Part shown: positions 6,496-12,074 of the stretch, piece by piece
Layout of the letters: every line of letters begins with the position of its first letter
Position numbering within the stretch: the first letter of the stretch is position 1
NCBI GenBank assembly: GCA_013349595.1
Contig: DUZI01000023.1
Location: 1 to 12,074 of the forward strand
DNA: 12,074 nucleotides
Source of the DNA: Nitrospirota bacterium
GTDB taxonomy: Bacteria; Nitrospirota; Thermodesulfovibrionia; Thermodesulfovibrionales; Dissulfurispiraceae
Reading direction: 5' to 3'
Notes under the pieces: model-generated
Database searches by the model: none
What the model was told of the DNA's origin: nothing
What the model saw: the letters and a program-made list of their open reading frames with translations, nothing else
Made by a program: the position numbers and the translations under genes

Positions 6496-7353
6496 CTATA
6501 CCTTGCCTCCTATATCCTTTATACAATTTTTAACTTCATCTATTATCCAATCAGGAGTTGATGCACCTGCTGTAATGCCAACAGACTTTATATTTTTAAG
6601 CCAGTTTTTATTTATTTCTTTGGATGTCTCTATGTGATAAGTAGGAATTTTCTTTGATATACAAAGTTTTGTCAATTGAGTTGTATTTGCACTATTTTTT
6701 CCACCTACCACAAACATCTTATCTACTCTATTTGCAAGGGACACAGTCTCTTTAAGTCTTAAATAAGTTGAATCACAAATCGTATTATAAATAACCAATT
6801 CTTTTGCATTATCAAGTGTTTTATTAACAATTTGTTTTAATAGGTCCTTTGTTTGTGTAGTTTGAACAACTATACCAACCTTTTTAGTCAATTTTACTTT
6901 TATCTTTTCTGATTTTACTAATACAGCATTCTCACCAGCATAACTCATAAGTCCTTTGACCTCTGGATGGTCTTTATCTCCAACGATCATTACCTGATAA
7001 CCTTTTTCTCTTAGAAGACTTGCGTATTCTTGGGCTTTTTTTACAAAAGGACAAGTGGCATCAATAATATTCAATTTCTTTTTTTCGAGTTCCTTAAAAA
7101 TCTTTAAAGAAATACCATGTGTCCTTATAATAATTGTATCTCCTTCTTTTAGCTTGTTTATATCTATTTCATCAATAGGATAAACACCATGTGACATAAG
7201 TTTCTCTACAACTTGAGGATTATGGATAATAGGTCCTAAACTATAGACAATACTTCTTTCATTAGCACAATTAAATGCCATCTCAACAGCTCTTTTTACA
7301 CCAAAACAAAAACCTGCTCGTTTTGCAACCTTGATGTCTAAATAATTATTCAT
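6496..7353 (-). CDS. ispH: 4-hydroxy-3-methylbut-2-enyl diphosphate reductase (IspH/LytB)
   Basis: IspH catalyses the last step of the MEP pathway, reducing HMBPP to isopentenyl and dimethylallyl diphosphate with a [4Fe-4S] cluster. The three cluster cysteines are Cys16 (AGFCFGVKRAV), Cys101 (DATCPFV) and Cys193 (NTICDSTYLR). Substrate-site residues are also present: His44 in PIIHNPQVVE, His129 and Glu131 in DKDHPEV, Thr165-Thr166 in QTTQT, SANTTQL at 221-227 and Ser265 in GASTPDW. The chosen ATG at 7353 gives 285 residues and places the N-terminus as in other IspH proteins. A longer frame starting with TTG at 7398 overlaps acyP and adds 15 unrelated residues. No clear ribosome binding site precedes the ATG, so it may depend on translation of acyP, whose stop is 34 nt upstream. 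Confidence 0.95.
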   Translation of the reverse strand: MNNYLDIKVAKRAGFCFGVKRAVEMAFNCANERSIVYSLGPIIHNPQVVEKLMSHGVYPIDEIDINKLKEGDTIIIRTHGISLKIFKELEKKKLNIIDATCPFVKKAQEYASLLREKGYQVMIVGDKDHPEVKGLMSYAGENAVLVKSEKIKVKLTKKVGIVVQTTQTKDLLKQIVNKTLDNAKELVIYNTICDSTYLRLKETVSLANRVDKMFVVGGKNSANTTQLTKLCISKKIPTYHIETSKEINKNWLKNIKSVGITAGASTPDWIIDEVKNCIKDIGGKV

Positions 7354-7387
7354 AAAAATTGGACATATAGAATACAAGATTAACCAT

Positions 7388-7660
7388 CTAATAGGCAATC
7401 TTAAAATCTTTTAATCCTTCCTCTGTATCTTGCCATTGTACATTTATATTTGTTACTTTTGACATAGGAGAGCCTATATAACATTTATTAATAACTTCTA
7501 AAATTTTTTCCTTTTCTCCCTCAAAAAGAGCCTCTACTTTTCCATCTCTTAAATTTCTTACCCATCCTTTTAAACCAAGACTATTGGCAACTTCTTGGGT
7601 AAATGCCCTATAACAAACCCCTTGAACCCTACCTTCAATAATCAATATAGCCCTTGCCAT
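7388..7660 (-). CDS. acyP: Acylphosphatase
   Basis: This small cytosolic enzyme hydrolyses acyl phosphates such as acetyl phosphate and carbamoyl phosphate. All 90 residues fit the family. The phosphate-binding loop is GRVQGVCYRAF with catalytic Arg18, followed by GLKGWVRNLRDGKVEALFEG with catalytic Asn36. The ATG has GGAG 6 nt upstream. It is the first gene of the minus-strand run acyP-ispH-rpsA-sppA. I know of no established functional link between acylphosphatase and isoprenoid or ribosome genes, so the linkage may be simple operon packing. The fold is also found as a domain of the hydrogenase maturation protein HypF, but this is a stand-alone protein of normal length. Confidence 0.95.
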   Translation of the reverse strand: MARAILIIEGRVQGVCYRAFTQEVANSLGLKGWVRNLRDGKVEALFEGEKEKILEVINKCYIGSPMSKVTNINVQWQDTEEGLKDFKIAY

Positions 7661-7690
7661 AGTAAACTCCTTTATATTTAAAAATTGTTT

Positions 7691-7727
7691 AAAAAAACCC
7701 CATTAACCTTATATAATACAGAGGGGT
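7691..7727 (-). promoter_or_regulatory. Terminator-like hairpin in the acyP leader
   Basis: Read on the minus strand, ACCCC (7727-7723) pairs with GGGGT (7701-7697), followed immediately by seven T. ATTA and TAAT inside can extend the helix, with a five-base bulge (TCTGT) on the 5' side. If transcription starts at the candidate promoter near 7787, this lies in the 5' leader of acyP and could cause partial termination. It may instead be a chance structure. A TATAAT box also lies here on the + strand (7712-7717). Confidence 0.35.
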
Positions 7728-7786
7728 AATTATAAATCCATTCTCTCTGTATTTAAGTATTTTAAAAGTCCTATTACAAACTTAAG

Positions 7787-7815
7787 ATATTAAATAATAA
7801 TAGAAATCTTGACAA
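7787..7815 (-). promoter_or_regulatory. Candidate sigma-70 promoter for acyP-ispH-rpsA-sppA
   Basis: On the minus strand TTGTCA (7815-7810) is followed after 17 bp by TAATAT (7792-7787). The -35 matches five of six consensus positions, the -10 matches four, and the spacing is ideal. The leader to the acyP ATG would be about 120 nt. The -35 box occupies the same bases as the -35 of the opposing metX promoter candidate. Confidence 0.45.
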
Positions 7816-7835
7816 CTTTCAACAATAATTACAAT
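7809..7835 (+). promoter_or_regulatory. Candidate sigma-70 promoter for metXW
   Basis: A perfect TTGACA (7809-7814) is followed by TACAAT (7830-7835) with a spacer of 15 bp, slightly short. It would give a metX leader of about 135 nt that contains the two alternative hairpins listed next. No other perfect -35 hexamer was noticed in this 318-bp divergent gap. Confidence 0.45.
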
Positions 7836-7883
7836 TTTTTAATTATTTGAGGTTAAAATATAGTAAATATTTTTCAAACAGAT

Positions 7884-7946
7884 AAGGTTTAAAAAATTAA
7901 GCCTTTTTTCTAAAAAATATTTCAAGATGCACCTAGGCTTATTTTT
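7884..7946 (+). promoter_or_regulatory. metX leader with two mutually exclusive terminator-like hairpins
   Basis: Hairpin 1: AAGGTTTAA (7884-7892) pairs with TTAAGCCTT (7897-7905) over nine pairs including one G-U, with an AAAA loop. It runs into a six-T run (7904-7909) and so looks like an intrinsic terminator. Hairpin 2: TAAGCCT (7898-7904), which is the 3' arm of hairpin 1, also pairs perfectly with AGGCTTA (7935-7941), followed by five T (7942-7946). Only one can form at a time. The whole element ends 33 nt before the metX ATG. I do not recognise the conserved cores of SAM-I, SAM-II or SAH riboswitches, and there is no Met-rich leader peptide. This looks like an attenuator of unknown input. 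Confidence 0.5.
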
Positions 7947-7978
7947 ACAATACTTTAATTCAATATGAGAGGGAACCA

Positions 7979-9133
7979 ATGAATTCTTTAAGGTGTGAAA
8001 GTGTTGGTCTTGTGGAGACTCAATATTTCAAATTACAAAAACAGGAAAAATTTCATCTTGCACTTGGTGGACAACTAAATTACATTGATATAGCTTATGA
8101 AACCTATGGCAAATTAAATAATGATAAATCGAACGCCATTTTGATATGTCATGCCCTCTCTGGTAATGCACATGTTGGAGGATATCATCAAGGAGATAAG
8201 AAACCAGGTTGGTGGGATGCTATGATTGGTAAAGGTAGAGCCTTAGATACTGATAAATACTTTGTTATATGTTCAAATGTTCTTGGAGGTTGTAAAGGAA
8301 CGACAGGACCTATATCTATCAACCCTGATACTAATCAACCTTATGGACTTTCATTCCCAATCATAACTATCAAGGACATGGTTAATGTTCAGTATCAGCT
8401 CTTAAAATACCTTGGAATTAAAAAACTCTTATCAGTAATAGGTGGTTCAATGGGTGGTATGCAAGTGTTGCAATGGATGGCTTTATTCCCCGAAAAAATC
8501 CTATCTGCAATACCTATTTCAACAACTTTAAAACATACTGCTCAACAAATAGCCTTTAATGAAATAGGCAGACAGGCAATAATGGCAGATCCAAATTGGA
8601 AGGGCGGTTTTTACTATGGTAAATCTATTCCTGCAAAAGGTTTAGCATTAGCTCGTATGCTTGGACATATAACTTATATGAGTGAAAAATCAATGGAAGA
8701 TAAATTTGGTCGTCAGAGAAAAGGACAACCATATCCTTTTAGGTTTAATGCAGATTTTGAAGTTGAAAATTATCTTCACTACAAAGGCGATAAATTTGTT
8801 GAAAGATTTGATGCAAATAGCTATCTTTACATAACAAAGGCTATGGATCTTTTTGATATTACAGCTTCTGGCAAAACACTTGATGATATTTTTAGAAGAC
8901 TTAATGCCAAAATACTTGTCATTGCCTTCAAATCAGATTGGCTATATCCAATTCATCAGTCTAAAGAAATAGTCAAGGCTTGTAAAAGAGCAGGTTTACA
9001 AACAACCTTTTGTGAGATAGCTTCTGAATATGGACATGATGCCTTTTTATTGGAAATTGAAGAACAGAGTCATCTAATAAGTAATTTCTTGAAAACAGTT
9101 TACAAAGAAAATAAAATAAAGCCCCTTTTATGA
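7979..9133 (+). CDS. metX: Homoserine O-acetyltransferase (MetX family)
   Basis: MetX acylates L-homoserine to O-acetyl- (in some members O-succinyl-) homoserine, the committed step of methionine synthesis. It is a cytosolic alpha/beta-hydrolase of 384 residues, the normal length. The nucleophile is Ser157 in GGSMGGMQ, with Asp320 (FKSDWLYP) and His353 (YGHDAF) completing the triad. The 33-residue Asp-His spacing matches the Haemophilus influenzae enzyme. The family motif HALSGNAHVGG at 58-68, GWWDAMIGKGRALDTDKYFVIC and NVLGGCKGTTGP are all present. The ATG is preceded by GAGGGA. The stop overlaps the metW start (ATGA). Acetyl versus succinyl specificity within this family cannot be decided from these motifs alone. 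Confidence 0.96.
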   Translation: MNSLRCESVGLVETQYFKLQKQEKFHLALGGQLNYIDIAYETYGKLNNDKSNAILICHALSGNAHVGGYHQGDKKPGWWDAMIGKGRALDTDKYFVICSNVLGGCKGTTGPISINPDTNQPYGLSFPIITIKDMVNVQYQLLKYLGIKKLLSVIGGSMGGMQVLQWMALFPEKILSAIPISTTLKHTAQQIAFNEIGRQAIMADPNWKGGFYYGKSIPAKGLALARMLGHITYMSEKSMEDKFGRQRKGQPYPFRFNADFEVENYLHYKGDKFVERFDANSYLYITKAMDLFDITASGKTLDDIFRRLNAKILVIAFKSDWLYPIHQSKEIVKACKRAGLQTTFCEIASEYGHDAFLLEIEEQSHLISNFLKTVYKENKIKPLL

Positions 9134-9717
9134 TCATACCCGATGATTACAAAATAATAGTTGAGATAATTAAAGAGGGTTCTTCCGTGCTTGACCTTGG
9201 TTGTGGTAATGGAGATCTTTTATCAGTTCTTATTGAAAAAAAAGGCATCAAAGGACAAGGTATTGAGATTGATGAAGGTGCAATATATTCTTGTGTTGCA
9301 AAGGGGTTAAATGTATTTCATGATGATCTCGATAATGGGCTAATTGATTACTCAGACCTCTCCTTTGATTATATAATCATTAATCAGACCTTACAAGAGT
9401 TAAGAAATCCCCATGTTGTTTTAAAAGAGGCACTAAGAGTTGGTATCCATGCAATAGTTGGATTTCCAAACTTTGCCTATTGGAGAGCAAGATTTCAACT
9501 ATTCTTTCTTGGTAAAGCACCAGTCACACCATCACTTCCCCATAAATGGTATGATACTCCTAACTTACACTTTTTAAGTATTTCAGATTTTACAGATTAT
9601 TGCAGTGAAAATGGGATTAAAATAAAAAAGGTTTATTTCTTTCCATCAAATTTATTAACAACCTTGAGACCAAATATATTTGCCCTTTCTGCAATTTTTT
9701 TAATTAGTAATAAATAA
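9130..9717 (+). CDS. metW: Methionine biosynthesis protein MetW
   Basis: MetW is a small methyltransferase-fold protein that accompanies MetX in many bacteria and is thought to support or stimulate homoserine acylation. The 195 residues begin with a class I SAM-binding fold: VLDLGCGNGDLL at about 20-31 (motif I) and GIEIDEGAI at 44-52 (acidic motif II). They continue with the MetW-specific stretch DYIIINQTLQELRNPHVVLKEALRVG and then GFPNFAYWRARFQLFFLGKAPVTP and the LPHKWYDTPN...FLSISDF region, which are hallmarks of this family. Its ATG overlaps the metX stop by 4 nt, indicating translational coupling. A likely terminator follows directly. Confidence 0.95.
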   Translation: MIIPDDYKIIVEIIKEGSSVLDLGCGNGDLLSVLIEKKGIKGQGIEIDEGAIYSCVAKGLNVFHDDLDNGLIDYSDLSFDYIIINQTLQELRNPHVVLKEALRVGIHAIVGFPNFAYWRARFQLFFLGKAPVTPSLPHKWYDTPNLHFLSISDFTDYCSENGIKIKKVYFFPSNLLTTLRPNIFALSAIFLISNK

Positions 9718-9721
9718 AATC

Positions 9722-9752
9722 TCCCCTCAACCTGTGAGACAGGGACTTTTTT
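9722..9752 (+). terminator. Intrinsic terminator of metXW
   Basis: CCTGT (9731-9735) and ACAGG (9739-9743) form a perfect five-pair stem with a GAG loop. It is followed closely by six T (9747-9752). Flanking TCCC (9722-9725) and GGGA (9742-9745) offer an alternative, longer pairing. It stands 13 bp after the metW stop, the expected position. Confidence 0.6.
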
Positions 9753-9893
9753 ACAAGATTAAAAATAGCAGGCTGACCAAAGAGTTTTTTGAAAGGCTAT
9801 GTGATAGTATTGTAAAATTTATTTTCTTTTATATACAAATTAAAGTATATAAATCAGAAGGTTTTCTGTTAAAACAAGGGAATAAAAACGGGT

Positions 9894-11726
9894 TTAAAAA
9901 AGTTTAAACATGTAAATCATCAAATAGAAGAATATTAATCCATAGGCTATGAGTACACCCAATCCAAGGGGTCTTCTTGGCATCTCTGTGCCATAGTATC
10001 TGCCAGTGTCTCTTAATGCCTTTAGGTACTCTATCTTTTTCTCTAGGGTAATTACCTCCTGTTCATTTTTTTGAGAAACCCCCAGTGCCTTTTTGACACC
10101 AAGATAGGCCCCTTTGAATACAAGTTCTGGAATTAAAAGCGGGTCTGAGGCAAACCTTATTGATGCCCTAACCACATTACTTGATGTCCTTGCCATAGCA
10201 TTTCTAATATTTGCAAGAGGACCTTTACAAAATCTCATAAAAAGACCACCAAGTTTCCTGTAGGTGAAATCAATATCCAAGTTTATAGCCCTTTGCTCTG
10301 CAGGATAAATACCTGACATCATCAACAGTGTCACGGCAAGGGCAGAAAAGGCGAGTAGTTGTAACTGGTCTATCACATGAGCCCCTGTATAAGGCTCGTA
10401 ATCAACTGGATATGGAAGTATTGAGTAAAGTAATCCAGGAAATACACCAGTAAAAATACATAAAAATGCAGCTATCCCCATAGCAATCAGCATGTGTCTT
10501 GGTGGCTCTGTAGTCCTAATTCCTGAATCATGACTAAAAAATGCAAAAAAAGGTACCTTTATCACTAAATAATGAAACACACCTGCAGATGCAAATTTAA
10601 GGGCAAACCATATCAGTAGTAACCCACCCTCTCCTGTTGCACTTACTATCATTGATTTGCTGATAAAACCATTTGTAAGTGGCACACCTGATATTGATGC
10701 CGCTCCTATAGAGCAAAATAATGCTGTCATAGGCATTGACTTGTAAAGACCTCCCAAATCAGTAGCATTTATCTTGCCTGTTTGATGAAGCACTGCTCCC
10801 ATTGACATAAATAAAAGCGCCTTATACAAAATGTGGTTAAATGCATGGGCAGCAGTCCCATTAATCGATAACTGTGTGCCTATACCAATACCCACTACCA
10901 TAAAACCAACCTGATTAATCAAGCTATATGAAAGCACCTTCCTTAAGTCATTTTCTATAACCGCATAAAATATAGGAAAAGCTGTCATTATCGCACCTAC
11001 ATATATCAATAACTCTGTCCCAGGAAATGCCCTCGCAAGAACATATACAGCCGTCTTTGTAGTAAAGGCAGACAGAAAAACTGTCCCCGTAGGTGTCGAC
11101 TCAGGATAGGCATCTGGAAGCCATGCGTGTAATAATGGAAACGCTGCATTTATCCCGAAACCAAGTAAAATTAACCATGAGGCGACTCCATCAAGACCTA
11201 TGTAGTTGAAAGCAAGACTACCTGTGTCTTGATAGTGAATAACTATTCCACCAAGAAGCAAAAGGCCACCAAAAATGTGAACTAATAGATACCTCATCCC
11301 TGCATCTTCTGATGCCTTCGTCCTTCTTGACCAAACAATGTACGCAGCACTAAAGGCCATAACCTCCCAGAAGATAAAAAGACTAATAAAATCCCCAGAA
11401 AATACTGCCCCAAGGGCGCTGCCAGCATATATAAACCCCGCCATAAGGTGTCCATTGTCTTTTACATGAAGACTATAAATGGTGTTTATTAATGTGATGA
11501 TTGAAAATATATAGCCAAAAACAAGGCTCAGTCTATCAACCCTGCCAAAAGTCAGGCTATAATCAAGAATATTGACAACCCAATAAATGCCTTCCTTCAT
11601 AGAAAAAACATCTAAAATTGTTACAACAGGCACTGTTATGAGAAATACAGTCCTTACCTGCCCCTTGAATAAGGGGATTAAAAATGCACCAATCGTCAAT
11701 ATCAATACAGGGGGAACACTAATCAT
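9894..11726 (-). CDS. Proton-conducting antiporter-like membrane subunit (NuoL/NuoM/MrpD family)
   Basis: This is a large membrane protein of the family shared by complex I subunits NuoL/M/N, Mrp antiporter subunits A and D, and membrane hydrogenases. The 610 residues contain about 14 helices. Key charged residues are in place: Glu121 in LFIFWEVMAF (helix 5), HAWLPDAYPESTPTGTV at 200-216, Lys224 in AFTTKTAVYVLA (helix 7), HAFNHILYKALLF with His294, His298 and Lys302 (helix 8), and Lys357 in GFISKSM (helix 12). MrpD proteins are usually near 500 residues. Here about 110 more follow, an amphipathic stretch from about 475 to 582 and a last helix at about 587-607, recalling the lateral arm of NuoL. 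The ATG is inside the preceding small gene (8-nt overlap), with AAGGA as its ribosome binding site. No NADH- or quinone-site subunit is in view, so MrpD-like antiporter subunit and part of a respiratory or hydrogenase complex are both possible. Confidence 0.88.
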   Translation of the reverse strand: MISVPPVLILTIGAFLIPLFKGQVRTVFLITVPVVTILDVFSMKEGIYWVVNILDYSLTFGRVDRLSLVFGYIFSIITLINTIYSLHVKDNGHLMAGFIYAGSALGAVFSGDFISLFIFWEVMAFSAAYIVWSRRTKASEDAGMRYLLVHIFGGLLLLGGIVIHYQDTGSLAFNYIGLDGVASWLILLGFGINAAFPLLHAWLPDAYPESTPTGTVFLSAFTTKTAVYVLARAFPGTELLIYVGAIMTAFPIFYAVIENDLRKVLSYSLINQVGFMVVGIGIGTQLSINGTAAHAFNHILYKALLFMSMGAVLHQTGKINATDLGGLYKSMPMTALFCSIGAASISGVPLTNGFISKSMIVSATGEGGLLLIWFALKFASAGVFHYLVIKVPFFAFFSHDSGIRTTEPPRHMLIAMGIAAFLCIFTGVFPGLLYSILPYPVDYEPYTGAHVIDQLQLLAFSALAVTLLMMSGIYPAEQRAINLDIDFTYRKLGGLFMRFCKGPLANIRNAMARTSSNVVRASIRFASDPLLIPELVFKGAYLGVKKALGVSQKNEQEVITLEKKIEYLKALRDTGRYYGTEMPRRPLGLGVLIAYGLIFFYLMIYMFKLF

Positions 11727-11976
11727 CGTAATATCCTTCTTTCCTCTTTACTATAGGCCTTAAGATAAACCTTGCTGCAAGCACAAGTACCACACCGGCT
11801 ACAAAACCAAAAGCACCATAAAAAGATGGCCTACCATCAAATCCAAAATAAGGGTGTTTATGTATAAATAAATCAACTATCACAAGTATCACCAAAGAGC
11901 AAAAAAATATCTTTAAAACCTTGCTTAGACTTCCTGGTCTGTCAAAAAAGTGAACCTTCTCTTTTTTATCATCCAT
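11719..11976 (-). CDS. Small two-helix membrane protein paired with the antiporter-like subunit
   Basis: No firm family name can be given. The 85-residue protein has a charged N-terminus (MDDKKEKVHFFDRPG), a helix at about 20-38, a loop HKHPYFGFDGRPSFYGAFGF, a second helix at about 52-72 and a basic tail ending KRKEGYYDD. Such proteins with an HPxFxF...PxFY loop are, from memory, often found next to MrpD-like genes, suggesting an accessory subunit. I start it at the ATG (11976) with GGAGG 7 nt upstream. A GTG one codon earlier would leave only 4 nt. Its last codons overlap the next gene by 8 nt. Upstream on the minus strand, TTGACA (12065-12060) could be a -35 box, but no good -10 follows at normal spacing. 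Confidence 0.75.
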   Translation of the reverse strand: MDDKKEKVHFFDRPGSLSKVLKIFFCSLVILVIVDLFIHKHPYFGFDGRPSFYGAFGFVAGVVLVLAARFILRPIVKRKEGYYDD

Positions 11977-12074
11977 CACCTTGCCTCCTTTTATGAGGAA
12001 TTAAGTTTTAATATACCCACCTACCCCTTTTTTTTCTAAAAGAGAATTCCCTTTTACATTGTCAAGGGGATACA

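Noticed and set aside
7712..7717. A perfect TATAAT on the + strand in the acyP/metX gap.
   Set aside because: The best hexamer 17 bp upstream (TTAAAA) is weak, and the resulting metX leader would be about 260 nt. Kept only as an alternative to the TTGACA promoter.
7836..7978. A known SAM riboswitch in front of metX.
   Set aside because: I looked for the conserved cores of SAM-I (GGTGGAGGGA, ATGAAACC) and SAM-II (GCTAAAAAGG type) and did not find them. Only the alternative hairpins are supported.
9855..9868. A small hairpin CAGAA-GGTT-TTCTG after the transporter gene as a minus-strand terminator.
   Set aside because: The stem is only five pairs and AT-rich, and no proper T-tract follows it on the minus strand.
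9734..9906. An open + strand frame of 57 codons starting at GTG 9734.
   Set aside because: It begins inside the metXW terminator, has no ribosome binding site, is rich in Lys and Phe as expected from AT-rich noncoding DNA, and runs into the end of the convergent transporter gene.

Overview
The window is AT-rich bacterial DNA with tightly packed genes. It contains no phage, transposase, CRISPR or tRNA sequence that I can recognise. The genes are a MotAB stator pair, a Rieske/b6-type cytochrome pair, an IHF/HU protein, the block acyP-ispH-rpsA-sppA, metX-metW and a NuoL/MrpD-like transporter. Together they suggest a Gram-negative bacterium of the Nitrospirota (Thermodesulfovibrio-like) or Desulfobacterota type. 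That placement is an inference from gene content and order, not from a phylogenetic marker search.

Left end (1-934). This is the wreck of a FecCD-type metal/cofactor ABC importer. A permease fragment with a one-base frameshift runs straight into the last 53 codons of its ATPase, so a deletion has removed the end of one gene and most of the next. An AT-rich gap of about 310 bp follows, holding two adjacent perfect inverted repeats. Then comes motA-motB (935-2406, + strand), a complete flagellar stator operon with no other flagellar gene in view.

Middle (2427-7660, all on the - strand). In transcription order the genes are acyP (acylphosphatase), ispH (last step of the MEP isoprenoid pathway), rpsA (ribosomal protein S1, six S1 domains) and sppA (signal peptide peptidase). 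After a 192-bp gap come an IHF/HU-family DNA-binding protein, a Rieske iron-sulfur protein and a cytochrome b6-like protein. Spacings are very short or overlapping (ispH/rpsA 2 nt apart, rpsA/sppA overlapping by 11 nt, Rieske/cytochrome b by 4 nt), which points to translational coupling. The Rieske/cytochrome b pair would be the quinol-oxidising core of a bc/b6f-type complex. It keeps the cysteine that binds heme ci in cytochrome b6, but no subunit IV and no c-type cytochrome is encoded here.

Right half (7661-12074). A divergent intergenic region carries two opposing promoter candidates that share one TTGACAA box. It also carries terminator-like hairpins in both leaders. The metX leader has two mutually exclusive hairpins, which looks like attenuation. 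metX and metW (+ strand, overlapping by 4 nt) make O-acylhomoserine for methionine synthesis and end at a likely intrinsic terminator. On the - strand a small two-helix membrane protein and a 610-residue proton-conducting (NuoL/MrpD-like) subunit overlap by 8 nt. They look like part of a larger ion-translocating complex whose other genes, if linked, lie beyond the right edge or elsewhere.
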